Of a stretch of 64,000 nt of DNA, positions 22,626-36,300 are shown one piece after another (within the stretch, counting starts at the first letter, position 1; each line of letters starts with the position of its first letter). Position numbers and translations under genes: made by a program. This DNA comes from Pisaster brevispinus. Lineage: Eukaryota; Echinodermata; Asteroidea; Forcipulatida; Asteriidae. The notes under the pieces are model-generated. The model saw only the letters and a program-made list of their open reading frames with translations, had not been told where the DNA came from and ran no database searches. The stretch covers positions 992,001 through 1,056,000 of the forward strand of contig JAMKCF010000030.1 of NCBI GenBank assembly GCA_023634235.1, in the 5' to 3' direction.

Positions 22626-25600
22626 TTGTGCAGATCCGATGATGCCTTGGGGGTGAAATGACCATCCTTATTTTGTCTTTGTCTCTTTGACAGCAAAAAC
22701 GAGTTGAAGGTGTTTTGCGGGGGGTTTGTAGCGTCCCCGCTTGCTAGAACGGGAGTTATTCCCAATTTCACCTCAAATTTATTTTGGGCCATTACCCCGG
22801 CCGGCGAGACCTTGCTTCGCAGCGGCCCCTGGAATTTTTCAATATCTCTTAGGGTTAGGCCTAACATCCAGACCGCTCGCCTCGCCTACAGAATCGTCAG
22901 CAACGCCAATCTCATGGCAGAGATAGCCCTTGAGATGGGCTTTCCAGTGGTATAAAACTTGTGCAGATCCAATGATGCCTTAGTGGTGAAATGACCATCC
23001 TTATTTTGTCTTTTTCCCTTTGCTAGCAAAAACGAGTTGAAAGTGTTTTGCGGGGGGTTTGTAGCGTCCACACTTGCTGGTATTTTCCGGTGTGAAACCT
23101 GCCCTCATCGGCCGCAAAAGTCTAATTTGTGGATGCAGGGATACCTAAGGCACAGTCAGGTCAAAAATTCATCTCTCTAGCCCCCCTAGAACGGGAGTTA
23201 TTCCCAATTTCACCTCAAATTTATTTTGGGCCATTACCCCGGCCGGCGAGACCTTGCTTCGCACCTGGCCCCTGGAATTTTTCAATATCTCTTAGGGGTA
23301 GGCCTAACATCCAGGCCGCTCGCCTCGCCTACAGAATCGTCAGCAACCCCAATTTTATGTGATGGCGAAGATAGCCCTTGAGACGGGCTTTCCAGTGGTA
23401 TAAAACTTGTGCAGATCCGATGATGCTTTGGGGGTGAAATGATCATCCTTATTTTGTCTTTGTCTCTTTGCTAGCAAAAACGAGTTGAAGGTGTTTTGCG
23501 GGGGGTTTGTAGCGTCCCCGCTTGCTGGTCTTTTCCGGTGTGCAACCTGCCCTCATCGTTCGCAAAAGTCAAATTTTCGGATGAAGGGATACCTAAGGCA
23601 GAGTCAGGTATAAAAATCATCTCTCTAGCCCCCCCCCCCTAGAACGAGAGTTATTCCCAATTTCACCTCAAATTTATTTGGGCCATTACCTCGGCCGGCG
23701 AGACCTTGCTTCGCAGCCGCCCCTGGAATTTTTCAATATTTCTTAGGGGAAGGCTTAACATCCAGGCCGCTCGCCTTGCCTACAGAATCGTCAGAAACCT
23801 CAATTTCATGGCAGTGATAGCCCTTGAGACGGGCTATCCAGTGGTATAAAACTTGTGCAGATCCGATGATGCCTCGGGGGTGAAATGACCATCCTTATTT
23901 TGTCTTTGTCTCTTTGACAGCAAAAACGAGTTGAAGGTGTTTTGCGGGGGGTTTGTAGCGTCCCCGCTTGCTGTTCTTTTCCGGTGTAAAACCTGCCCTC
24001 GTCGGCCGTGAAAGTCTAATTTTCGGATGCAGGGATACCTTATGCAGAGTCAGGTAACAAAATCATCTCTCTAGCCCCCCAGAACGAGAGTTATTCCCAA
24101 TCTCACCTCATTATTGTCTCTTTGACAGCAAAGACGAGTTGAAGGTGTTTTGCGGGGGGTTTGTAGCGTCCCCGCTTGCTGGTCTTTTCAGGTGTGAAAC
24201 CTGCCATCATCGGCCACAAAAGTCTAATTTTCGGATGCAGGGATACCTAAGGCAGAGTCAGGTCAAAAATTCATCTCTCTAGTCCCCCTAGAACGGGAGT
24301 TATTCCCAATTTCACCTCAAATTTTTTTTGGGCCATTACCCCGAACGGCGAGATCTTGCTTCGCAGCCGGCCCCTGGAATTTTTCAATATCTCTTAGGGC
24401 TAGGCCTAACATCCAGGCCGCTCGCCTCGCTTACAGAAACGTCAGCAATCCCAAATTCATGGCAAAAATAGCCCTTGAGACGGGCTTTCCAGTGGTATAA
24501 AACTTGTGCAGATCCGATGATGCCTTGGGGGTGAAATGATCATCCTTATTTTGTCTTTGTCTCTTTGACAGCAAAAACGAGTTGAAAGTGTTTTGCGGGG
24601 GGTTTGTAGCGTCCCCACTTGCTGGTCTTTTCCGGTGTGAAACCTGCCCTCATCGGCCGCAAAAGTCTAATTTGTGGATGCAGGGATACCTAAGGCACAG
24701 TCAGGTCAAAAATTCATCTCTCTAGCCCACCTAGAACGGGAGTTATTCCCAATTTCACCTCAAATTTATTTTGGGCCATTACCCCGGCCGGCGAGACCTT
24801 GCTTCGCAGCTGGCCCCTGGAATTTTTCAATATCTCTTAGGGGTAGGCCTAACATCCAGGCCGCTCGCCTCGCTTACAGAATCGTCAGCAACCCCAAATT
24901 CATGGCAAAAATAGCCCTTGAGACGGGCTTTCCAGTGGTATAAAACTTGTGCAGATCCGATGATGCCTTGGGGGTGAAATGATCATCCTTATTTTGTCTT
25001 TGTCTCTTTGACAGCAAAAACGAGTTGAAAGTGTTTTGCGGGGGGTTTGTAGCGTCCCCACTTGCTGGTCTTTTCCGGTGTGAAACCTGCCCTCATCGGC
25101 CGCAAAAGTCTAATTTGTGGATGCAGGGATACCTAAGGCACAGTCAGGTCAAAAATTCATCTCTCTAGCCCACCTAAAACGGGAGTTATTCCCAATTTCA
25201 CCTCAAATTTATTTTGGGCCATTACCCCGGCCGGCGAGACCTTGCTTCGCAGCTGGCCCCTGGAATTTGTCAATATCTCTTAGGGGTAGGCCTAACATCC
25301 AGGCCGCTCGCCTCGCTTACAGAATCGTCAGCAACCCCAATTTCATGGCGGAGATAGCCCTTGACACGGGCTTTCCAGTGGTATAAAACTTGTGCAGATC
25401 CGATGATGCTTTGGGGGTGAAATGATCATCCTTATTTTGTCTTTGTCTCTTTGCTAGCAAAAACGAGTTGAAAGTGTTTTGCGGGGGGTTTGAAGCGTCC
25501 CCTTTTGCTGGTCTTTTCCGGTGTAAAACCTGCCCTCATCGGTCGCAAAAGTCTAATTTTCGGATGCAGGGATACCTAAGGCAGAGTCAGGTCAAAAATT

Positions 25601-26874
25601 CATCTCTCTAGCCCCCCTAGAACGGGAGTTATTCCCAATTTCACCTCAAATTTATTTTGGGCCATTACCCCGGCCGGCGAGACCTTGCTTCGCAGCGGCC
25701 CCTGGAATTTTTTAATATCTCTTAGGGTTAGGCCTAACATCCAGGCCGCTCGCCTCGCCTACAGAATTGTCAGCAACCCCAAATTCATGGCAAAAATAGC
25801 CCTTGAGACGGGCTTTCCAGTGGTATAAAACTTGTGCAGATCCGATGATGCCTTGGGGGTGAAATGATCATCCTTATTTTGTCTTTGTCTCTTTGACAGC
25901 AAAAACGAGTTGAAAGTGTTTTTGCGGGGGGTTTGTAGCGTCCCCACTTGCTGGTCTTTTCCGGTGTGAAACCTGCCGTCATCGGCCGCAAAAGTCTAAA
26001 TTGTGGATGCAGGGATGTCTAAGGCAGAGTCAGGTCAAAAATTTATCTCTCTAGCCCCCCTAGAACGGGAGTTATTCCCAATTTCACCTCAAATTTATTT
26101 TGGGCCATTACCCCGGCCGGCGAGACCTTGCTTCGCAGCGGCCCCTGGAATTGTTCAATATCTCTTAGGGTTAGGCCTAACATCCAGGCCGCTCGCCTCG
26201 CTTACAGAATCGTCAGCAACCCCAAATTCATGGCAAAAATAGCCCTTGAGACGGGCTTTCCAGTGGTATAAAACTTGTGCAGATCCGATGATGCTTTGGG
26301 GGTGAAATGATCATCCTTATTTTGTCTTTGTCTCTTTGACAGCAAAAACGAGTTGAAAGTGTTTTGCGGGGGGTTTGTAGCGTCCCCACTTGCTGGTCTT
26401 TTCCGGTGTGAAACCTGCCCTCATCGGCCGCAAAAGTCTAATTTGTGGATGCAGGGATACCTAAGGCACAGTCAGGTCAAAAATTCATCTCTCTAGCCAT
26501 CCTAGAACGGGAGTTATTCCCAATTTCACCTCAAATTTATTTTGGGCCACTACCCCGGCCGGCGAGACCTTGCTTCGCAGCGGCCCTTGGAATTTTTCAA
26601 TATCTCTTAGGGTTAGGCCAAACATCCAGGCCGCTCGCCTCGCCTACAGAATGGTCAGCAACCCCAAATTCATGGCAAAAATAGCCCTTAAGACTGGCTT
26701 TCCAGTGGTATAAAACTTGTGCAGATCCGATGATGCCGTGGGGGTGAAATGATCATCCTTATTTTGTCTTTGTCTCTTTGACAGCAAAAACGAGTTGAAG
26801 GTGTTTTGCGGGGGGTTTGATGCGTCCCCTTTTGCTGGTCTTTTCCGGTGTAAAACCTTCCCTCATCGGTCGCA

Positions 26875-28573
26875 AAAGTCTAATTTTCGGATGCAGGGAT
26901 ACCTAAGGCAGAGTCAGGTCAAAAATTCATCTCTCTAGCCCCCCTAGAACGGGAGTTATTCCCAATTTCACCTCAAATTTATTTTGGGCCATTACCCCGG
27001 CCGGCGAGACCTTGCTTCGCAGCTGGCCCCTGGAATTGTTCAATATCTCTTAGGGGTAGGCCTAACATCCAGGCCGCTCGCCTCGCTTACAGAATCGTCA
27101 GCAACCCCAATTTCAGGGCGGAGATAGCCCTTGAGACGGGCTTTCCAGGGGTATAAAACTTGTGCAGATCCGATGATGCCTTGGGGGTGAAATGATCATC
27201 CTTATTTTGTCTTTGTCTCTTTGACAGCAAAAACGAGTTGAAAGTGTTTTGCGGGGGGTGAAACCTGCCCTCATCGGCCGCAAAAGTCTAATTTGTGGAT
27301 GCAGGGATACCTAAGGCACAGTCAGTCAAAAATTCATCTCTCTAGCCCCCCTAGAACGGGAGTTATTCGCAATTTCACCTCAAATTTATTTTGGGCCATT
27401 ACCCCGGCCGGCGAGACCTTGCTTCGCAGCGGCCCCTAGAATTTTTCAAAATCTCTTAGGGTTAGGCCTAACATCCAGGCCGCTCGCCTCGCTTACAGAA
27501 TCGTCAGCAACCCCAATTTCATGGCGGAGATAGCCCTTGAGACGGGCTTTCCAGTGGTATAAAACTTGTGCAGATCCGATGATGCCTTGGGGGTGAAATG
27601 ATCATCCTTATTTTGTCTTTGTCTCTTTGACAGCAAAAACGAGTTGAAAGTGATTTGCGGGGGGTTTGTAGCGTCCCCACTTGCTGGTCTTTTCGTGTGT
27701 GAAACCTGCCCTCATCGGTCGCAAAAGTCTAATTTTCGGATGCAGGGATACCTAAGGCAGAGTCAGGTCAAAAATTCATCTCTCTAGCCCCCCTAGAACG
27801 GGAGTTATTCCCAATTTCACCTCAAATTTATTTTGGGCCATTACCCCGGCCGGCGAGACCTTGCTTCGCAGCTGGCCCCTGGAATTGTTCAATATCTCTT
27901 AGGGGTGGGCCTAACATCCAGGCCGCTCGCCTCGCTTACAGAATCGTCAGCAACCCCAATTTCAGGGCGGAGATAGCCCTTGAGACGGGCTTTCCAGGGG
28001 TATAAAACTTGTGCAGATCCGATGATGCCTTGGGGGTGAAATGATCATCCTTATTTTGTCTTTGTCTCTTTGACAGCAAAAACGAGTTGAAAGTGTTTTG
28101 CGGGGGTGAAACCTGCCCTCATCGGCCGCAAAAGTCTAATTTGTGGATGCAGGGATACCTAAGGCACAGTCAGGTCAAAAATTCATCTCTCTAGCCCCCC
28201 TAGAACGGGAGTTATTCGCAATTTCACCTCAAATTTTTTTTGGGCCATTACCCCGGCCGGCGAGACCTTGCTTCGCAGCGGCCCCTAGAATTTTTCAAAA
28301 TCTCTTAGGGTTAGGCCTAACATCCAGGCCGCTCGCCTCGCTTACAGAATCGTCAGCAACCCCAATTTCATGGCGGAGATAGCCCTTGAGACGGGCTTTC
28401 CAGTGGTATAAAACTTGTGCAGATCCGATGATGCCTTGGGGGTGAAATGATCATCCTTATTTTGTCTTTGTCTCTTTGACAGCAAAAACGAGTTGAAAGT
28501 GATTTGCGGGGGGTTTGTAGCGTCCCCACTTGCTGGTCTTTTCGTGTGTGAAACCTGCCCTCATCGGTCGCAA
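26875..28573 (+). repeat. Family B higher-order repeat, 849-bp dimer
   Basis: Two near-identical copies, about 26875-27724 and 27724-28573. Each has one full monomer and one monomer of about 406 bp in which the segment from TTTGTAGCG to CCGGTG is missing, so the G-tract runs directly into TGAAACC (27252 and 28103). Other shared private variants are TTTCAGGGCGGAG, TCCAGGGGTATAAAAC, GTGATTTGCGG and CTTTTCGTGTGTG. The second copy has one G fewer in the G-tract. Confidence 0.85.
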
Positions 28574-30349
28574 AAGTCTAATTTTCGGATGCAGGGATAC
28601 CTAAGGCAGAGTCAGGTCAAAAATTCATCTCTCTAGCCCCCCTAGAACGGGAGTTATTCCCAATTTCACCTCAAATTTATTTTGGGCCATTACCCCGGCC
28701 GGCGAGACCTTGCTTCGCAGCGGCCCCTGGAATTGTTCAATATCTCTTAGGGTTAGGCCTAACATCCAGGCCGCTCGCCTCGCCTACAGAATCGTCAGCA
28801 TTCCCAAATTCATAGCAAAAATAGCCCTTGAGACGGGCTTTCCAGTGGTATAAAACTTGTGCAGATCCGATGATGCCTTGGGGGTGAAATGATCATCCTT
28901 ATTTTGTCTTTGTCTCTTTGACAGCAAAAACGACTTGAAGGTGTTTTGCGGGGGGTTTGTAGCGTCCCCTTTTGCTTCTCTTTTCCGGTGTGAAACCTGC
29001 CCTTATCGGTCGCAAAAGTCTAATTTTCGGATGCAGGGATACCTAAGGCAGAGTCAGGTCAAAAATTCATCTCTCTAGCCCCCCTAGAACGGGAGTTATT
29101 CCCAATTTCACCTCAAATTTATTTTGGGCCATTACCCCAGCCGGCGAGACCTTGCTTCGCAGCGGCCCCTGGAATTTTTCATTATCTCTTAGGGTTAGGC
29201 CTAACATCCAGGCCGCTCGCCTCGCTTACAGAATCGTCAGCAACCCCATTTCAGGGCGGAGATAGCCCTTGAGACGGGCTTTCCAGTGGTATAAATCTTG
29301 TGCAAATCCGATGATGCCTTGGGGGTGAAATGATCATCCTTATTTTGTCTTTGTCTCTTTGACAGCAAAAACGAGTTGAAAGTGTTTTGCGGGGGGTTTG
29401 TAGCGTCCCCACTTGCTGGTCTTTTCCGGTGTGAAACCTGCCCTCATCGGCCGCAAAAGTCTAATTTGTGGATGCAGGGATACCTAAGGCAGAGTCAGGT
29501 CAAAAATTCATCTCTCTAGCCCCCCTAGAACGGGAGTTATTCCCAATTTCACCTCAAATTTATTTTGGGCCATTACCCCGGCCGGCGAGACCTTGCTTCG
29601 CAGCTGGCCCCTGGAATTTTTCAATATCTCTTAGCGGTAGGCCTAACATCCAGGCCGCTCGCCTCGCTTACAGAATCGTCAGCAACCCCAATTTCATGGC
29701 GGAGATAGCCCTTGAGACGGGCTTTCCAGTGGTATAAAACTTGTGCAGATCCGATGATGCCTTGGGGGTGAAATAACCATCCTTATTTTGTCTTTGTCTC
29801 TTTGACAGCAAAAAACGAGTTGAAGGTGTTTTGCGGGGGGTTTGTAGCGTCCCCTTTTGCTGGTCTTTTCCGGTGTGAAACCTGCCCTCATCGGCCGTGA
29901 AAGTCTAATTTTCGGATGCAGGGATACCTAAGGCAGAGTCAGGTCAAAAATTAATCTCTCTAGCCCCCCTAGAACGGGAGTTATTCCCAATTTCACCTCA
30001 AATTTATTTTGGGCCATTACCCCGGCCGGCGAGACCTTGCTTCGCAGCTGGCCCCTGGAATTGTTCAATATCTGTTAGGGGAAGGCCTAACATCCAGGCC
30101 GCTCGCCTCGCTTACAGAATCGTCAGGAACCCGAAATTCATGGCAGAGATAGCCCTTGAGACGAGCTTTCCAGTGGTATAAAACTTGTGCAGATCCGATA
30201 ATGCCTTGGGGGTGAAATGATCATCCTTATTTTGTCTTTGTCTCTTTGACAGCATAAACGAGTTGAAAGTGTTTTGCGGGGGGTTTGTAGCGTCCCCACT
30301 TGCTGGTCTTTTCCGGTGTGAAACCTGCCCTCATCGGCCGCAAAAGTCT

Positions 30350-33300
30350 AAATTGTGGATGCAGGGATACCTAAGGCACAGTCAGGTCAAAAATTCATCT
30401 CTCTAGCCCCCCTAGAACGGGAGTTATTCCCAATTTCACCTCAAATTTATTTTGGGCCATTACCCCGGCCGGCGAGACCTTGCTTCGCAGCTGGCCCCTG
30501 GAATTTTTCAATATCTCTTAGCGGTAGGCCTAACATCCAGGCCGCTCGCTTCGCCTACATAATCGTCAGCAACTTCAAATTCATGGCAACGATAGCCCTT
30601 GAGACGGGCTTTCCAGTGGTATAAAACTTGTGCAAATCCGATGATGCCTTGGGGGTGAAATAACCATCCTTATTTTGTCTTTGTCTCTTTGACAGCAAAA
30701 AACGAGTTGAAGGTGTTTTGCGGGGGGTTTGTAGCATCCCCACTTGCTGGTCTTTTCCGGTGTGAAACCTGCCCTCATCGGCCGTGAAAGTCTAATTTTC
30801 GGATGCAGGGATACCTAAGGCAGACTCAGGTAAAAAAATCATCACTCTAGACCCCTAGAGCGAGACTTATTTAAAATCTCACCTCAATATTGTCTCTTTG
30901 ACAGCATAGACGAGTTGAAGGTGTTTTGCGGGGGGTTTGTAGCGTCCCCTTTTGCTGTTCTTTTCCGATGTGAAACCTGCCCTCATCGGTCGCAAAAGTC
31001 TAATTTTCGGATGCAGGGATACCTAAGGCAGAGTCAGGTCAAAAATTCATCTCTCTAGCCCCACTAGAACGGGAGTTATTCCTAATTTCACCTCAAATAT
31101 ATTTTGGGCCATTACCCCGGCCTGCGAGACCTTGCCGGTCTTGCTGGTCTTTTCCGGTGTGAAACCTGCCATCATCGGCCGCAAAAGTCTTATTTTCGGA
31201 TGCAGGGATACCTAAGGCAAAGTCAGGTCAAAAATTCATCTCTATAGCCCCCCTAGAATGGGAGTTATTCCCTATTTCACCTCAAATTTATTTTGGGCCA
31301 TTACCCCGGCCGGCGAGATCTTGCTTCGCAGCCGGCCCCTGGAATTTTTCAATATCTCTTAGGGTTAGGCCTAACATCCAGGCCGCTCGCCTCGCTTACA
31401 GAATCGTCAGCAACCCCAAATTCATGGCAGAGATAGCCCTTGAGACGGGCTTTCCAGTGGTATAAAACTTGTGCAGATCCGATGATGCCTTGGGGGTGAA
31501 ATAACCATCCTTATTTTGTCTTTGTCTCTTTGACAGCAAAAAACGAGTTGAAGGTGTTTTGCGGGGGGTTTGTAGCATCCCCACTTGCTGGTCTTTTCCG
31601 GTGTGAAACCTGCCCTCATCGGCCGCAAAAGTCTAATTTGTGGATGCAGGGATACCTAAGGCACAGTCAGGTCAAAAATTCATCTCTCTAGCCCCCCTAG
31701 AACGGGAGTTATTCCCAATTTCACCTCAAATTTATTTTGGGCCATTACCCCGGCCGGCGAGACCTTGCTTCGCAGCTGGCCCCTGGAATTTTTCAATATC
31801 TCTTAGCGGTAGGCCTAACATCCAGGCCGCTCGCCTCGCTTACAGAATCGTCAGCAACCCCAAATTCATGGCAGAGATAGCCCTTGAGACGAGCTTTCCA
31901 GTGGTATAAAACTTGTGCAGATCCGATGATGCCTTGGGGGTGAAATGATCATCCTTATTTTGTCTTTGTCTCTTTGACAGCATAAACGAGTTGAAAGTGT
32001 TTTGCGGGGGGTTTGTAGCGTCCCCACTTGCTGGTCTTTTCCGGTGTGAAACCTGCCCTCATCGGCCGCAAAAGTCTAATTTGTGGATGCAGGGATACCT
32101 AAGGCACAGTCAGGTCAAAAATTCATCTCTCTAGCCCCCCTAGAATGGGAGTTATTCCCAATTTCACCTCAAATTTATTTTGGGCCATTACCCCGGCCGG
32201 CGAGACCTTGCTTCGCAGCTGGCCCCTGGAATTTTTCAATATCTCTTAGGGGAAGGCCTAACATCCAGGCCGCTCGCCTCGCTTACAGAATCGTCAGCAA
32301 TCCCAAATTCATGGCAGAGATAGCCCTTGAGACGAGCTTTCCAGTGGTATAAAACTTGTGCAGATCCGATGATGCCTTGGGGGTGAAATGATCATCCTTA
32401 TTTTGTCTTTGTCTCTTTGACAGCAAAAAACGAGTTGAAGGTGTTTTGCGGGGGGTTTGTAGCATCCCCACTTGCTGGTCTTTTCCGGTGTGAAACCTGC
32501 CCTCATCGGCCGTGAAAGTCTAATTTTCGGATGCAGGGATACCTAAGGCAGACTCAGGTAAAAAAATCATCACTCTAGACCCCCTAGAACGGGAGTTATT
32601 CCCAATTTTACCTCAAATTTATTTTGGGCCATTACCCCGGCCGGCGAGACCTTGCTTCGCAGCTGGCCCCTGGAATTTTTCAATATCTCTTAGCGGTAGG
32701 CCTAACATCCAGGCCGCTCGCCTCGCCTACATAATCGTCAGCAACTTCAAATTCATGGCAACGATAGCCCTTGAGACGGGCTTTCCAGTGGTATAAAACT
32801 TGTGCAGATCCGATGATGCCTTGGGGGTGAAATAACCATCCTTATTTTGTCTTTGTCTCTTTGACAGCAAAAAACGAGTTGAAGGTGTTTTGCGGGGGGT
32901 TTGTAGCATCCCCACTTGCTGGTCTTTTCCGGTGTGAAACCTGCCCTCATCGGCCGTGAAAGTCTAATTTTCGGATGCAGGGATACCTAAGGCAGACTCA
33001 GGTAAAAAAATCATCACTCTAGACCCCTAGAGCGAGACTTATTTAAAATCTCACCTCAATATTGTCTCTTTGACAGCATAGACGAGTTGAAGGTGTTTTG
33101 CGGGGGGTTTGTAGCGTCCCCCTTTGCTGTTCTTTTCCGATGTGAAACCTGCCCTCATCGGTCGCAAAAGTCTAATTTTCGGATGCAGGGATACCTAAGG
33201 CAGAGTCAGGTCAAAAATTCATCTCTCTAGCCCCCCTAGAACGGGAGTTATTCCTAATTTCACCTCAAATATATTTTGGGCCATTACCCCGGCCTGCGAG

Positions 33301-36300
33301 ACCTTGCCGGTCTTGCTGGTCTTTTCCGGTGTGAAACCTGCCATCATCGGCCGCAAAAGTCAAATTTTTCGGATGCAGGGATACCTAAGGCAAAGTCAGG
33401 TCAAAAATTCATCTCTATAGCCCCCCTAGAATGGGAGTTATTCCCTATTTCACCTCAAATTTATTTTGGGCCATTACCCCGGCCGGCGAGATCTTGCTTC
33501 GCAGCCGGCCCCTGGAATTTTTCAATATCTCTTAGGGTTAGGCCTAACATCCAGGCCGCTCGCCTCGCTTACAGAATCGTCAGCAACCCCAAATTCATGG
33601 CAAAGATAGCCCTTGAGACGGGCTTTCCAGTGGTATAAAACTTGTGCAGATCCGATGATGCCTTGGGGGTGAAATAACCATCCTTATTTTGTATTTGTCT
33701 CTTTGACAGCAAAAAACGAGTTGAAGGTGTTTTGCGGGGGGTTTGTAGCATCCCCACTTGCTGGTCTTTTCCGGTGTGAAACCTGCCCTCATCGGCCGCA
33801 TAAGTCTAATTTGTGGATGCAGGGATACCTAAGGCACAGTCAGGTCAAAAATTCATCTCTCTAGCCCCCCTAGAACGGGAGTTATTCCCAATTTCACCTC
33901 AAATTTATTTTGGGCCATTACCCCGGCCGGCGAGACCTTGCTTCGCAGCTGGCCCCTGGAATTTTTCAATATCTCTTAGCGGTAGGCCTAACATCCAGGC
34001 CGCTCGCCTCGCTTACAGAATCGTCAGCAACCCCAAATTCATGGCAGAGATAGCCCTTGAGACGAGCTTTCCAGTGGTATAAAACTTGTGCAGATCCGAT
34101 GATGCCTTGGGGGTGAAATGATCATCCTTATTTTGTCTTTTTCTCTTTGACAGCATAAACGAGTTGAAAGTGTTTTGCGGTGGGTTTGTAGCGTCCCCAC
34201 TTGCTGGTCTTTTCCGGTGTGAAACCTGCCCTCATCGGCCGCAAAAGTCTAATTTGTGGATGCAGGGATACCTAAGGCACAGTCAGGTCAAAAATTCATC
34301 TCTCTAGCCCCCCTAGAATGGGAGTTATTCCCAATTTCACCTCAAATTTATTTTGGGCCATTACCCCGGCCGGCGAGACCTTGCTTCGCAGCTGGCCCCT
34401 GGAATTTTTCAATATCTCTTAGCGGTAGGCCTAACATCCAGGCCGCTCGCCTCGCCTACATAATCGTCAGCAACTTCAAATTCATGGCAACGATAGCCCT
34501 TGAGACGGGCTTTCCAGTGGTATAAAACTTGTGCAGATCCAAAGATGGCTTGGGGGTGAAAAAACCATCCTTATTTTGTCTTTGTCTCTTTGACAGCAAA
34601 AAACGAGTTGAAGGTGTTTTGCGGGGGGTTTGTAGCATCCCCACTTGCTGGTCTTTTCCGGTGTGAAACCTGCCCTCATCGGCCGTGAAAGTCTAATTTT
34701 CGGATGCAGGGATACCTAAGGCAGACTCAGGTAAAAAAATCATCACTCTAGACCCCCTAGAACGGGAGTTATTCCCAATTTTACCTCAAATTTATTTTGG
34801 GCCATTACCCCGGCCGGCGAGACCTTGCTTCGCAGCTGGCCCCTGGAATTTTTCAATATCTCTTAGCGGTAGGCCTAACATCCAGGCCGCTCGCCTCGCC
34901 TACATAATCGTCAGCAACTTCAAATTCATGGCAACGATAGCCCTTGAGACGGGCTTTCCAGTGGTATAAAACTTGTGCAGATCCGATGATGCCTTGGGGG
35001 TGAAATAACCATCCTTATTTTGTCTTTGTCTCTTTGACAGCAAAAAACGAGTTGAAGGTGTTTTGCGGGGGGTTTGTAGCATCCCCACTTGCTGGTCTTT
35101 TCCGGTGTGAAACCTGCCCTCATCGGCCGTGAAAGTCTAATTTTCGGATGCAGGGATACCTAAGGCAGACTCAGGTAAAAAAATCATCACTCTAGACCCC
35201 TAGAGCGAGACTTATTTAAAATCTCACCTCAATATTGTCTCTTTGACAGCATAGACGAGTTGAAGGTGTTTTGCGGGGGGTTTGTAGCGTCCCCCTTTGC
35301 TGTTCTTTTCCGATGTGAAACCTGCCCTCATCGGTCGCAAAAGTCTAATTTTCGGATGCAGGGATACCTAAGGCAGAGTCAGGTCAAAAATTCATCTCTC
35401 TAGCCCCCCTAGAACGGGAGTTATTCCTAATTTCACCTCAAATATATTTTGGGCCATTACCCCGGCCTGCGAGACCTTGCCGGTCTTGCTGGTCTTTTCC
35501 GGTGTGAAACCTGCCATCATCGGCCGCAAAAGTCAAATTTTTCGGATGCAGGGATACCTAAGGCAAAGTCAGGTCAAAAATTCATCTCTATAGCCCCCCT
35601 AGAATGGGAGTTATTCCCTATTTCACCTCAAATTTATTTTGGGCCATTACCCCGGCCGGCGAGATCTTGCTTCGCAGCCGGCCCCTGGAATTTTTCAATA
35701 TCTCTTAGGGTTAGGCCTAACATCCAGGCCGCTCGCCTCGCTTACAGAATCGTCAGCAACCCCAAATTCATGGCAAAGATAGCCCTTGAGACGGGCTTTC
35801 CAGTGGTATAAAACTTGTGCAGATCCGATGATGCCTTGGGGGTGAAATAACCATCCTTATTTTGTATTTGTCTCTTTGACAGCAAAAAACGAGTTGAAGG
35901 TGTTTTGCGGGGGGTTTGTAGCATCCCCACTTGCTGGTCTTTTCCGGTGTGAAACCTGCCCTCATCGGCCGCATAAGTCTAATTTGTGGATGCAGGGATA
36001 CCTAAGGCACAGTCAGGTCAAAAATTCATCTCTCTAGCCCCCCTAGAACGGGAGTTATTCCCAATTTCACCTCAAATTTATTTTGGGCCATTACCCCGGC
36101 CGGCGAGACCTTGCTTCGCAGCTGGCCCCTGGAATTTTTCAATATCTCTTAGCGGTAGGCCTAACATCCAGGCCGCTCGCCTCGCTTACAGAATCGTCAG
36201 CAACCCCAAATTCATGGCAGAGATAGCCCTTGAGACGAGCTTTCCAGTGGTATAAAACTTGTGCAGATCCGATGATGCCTTGGGGGTGAAATGATCATCC

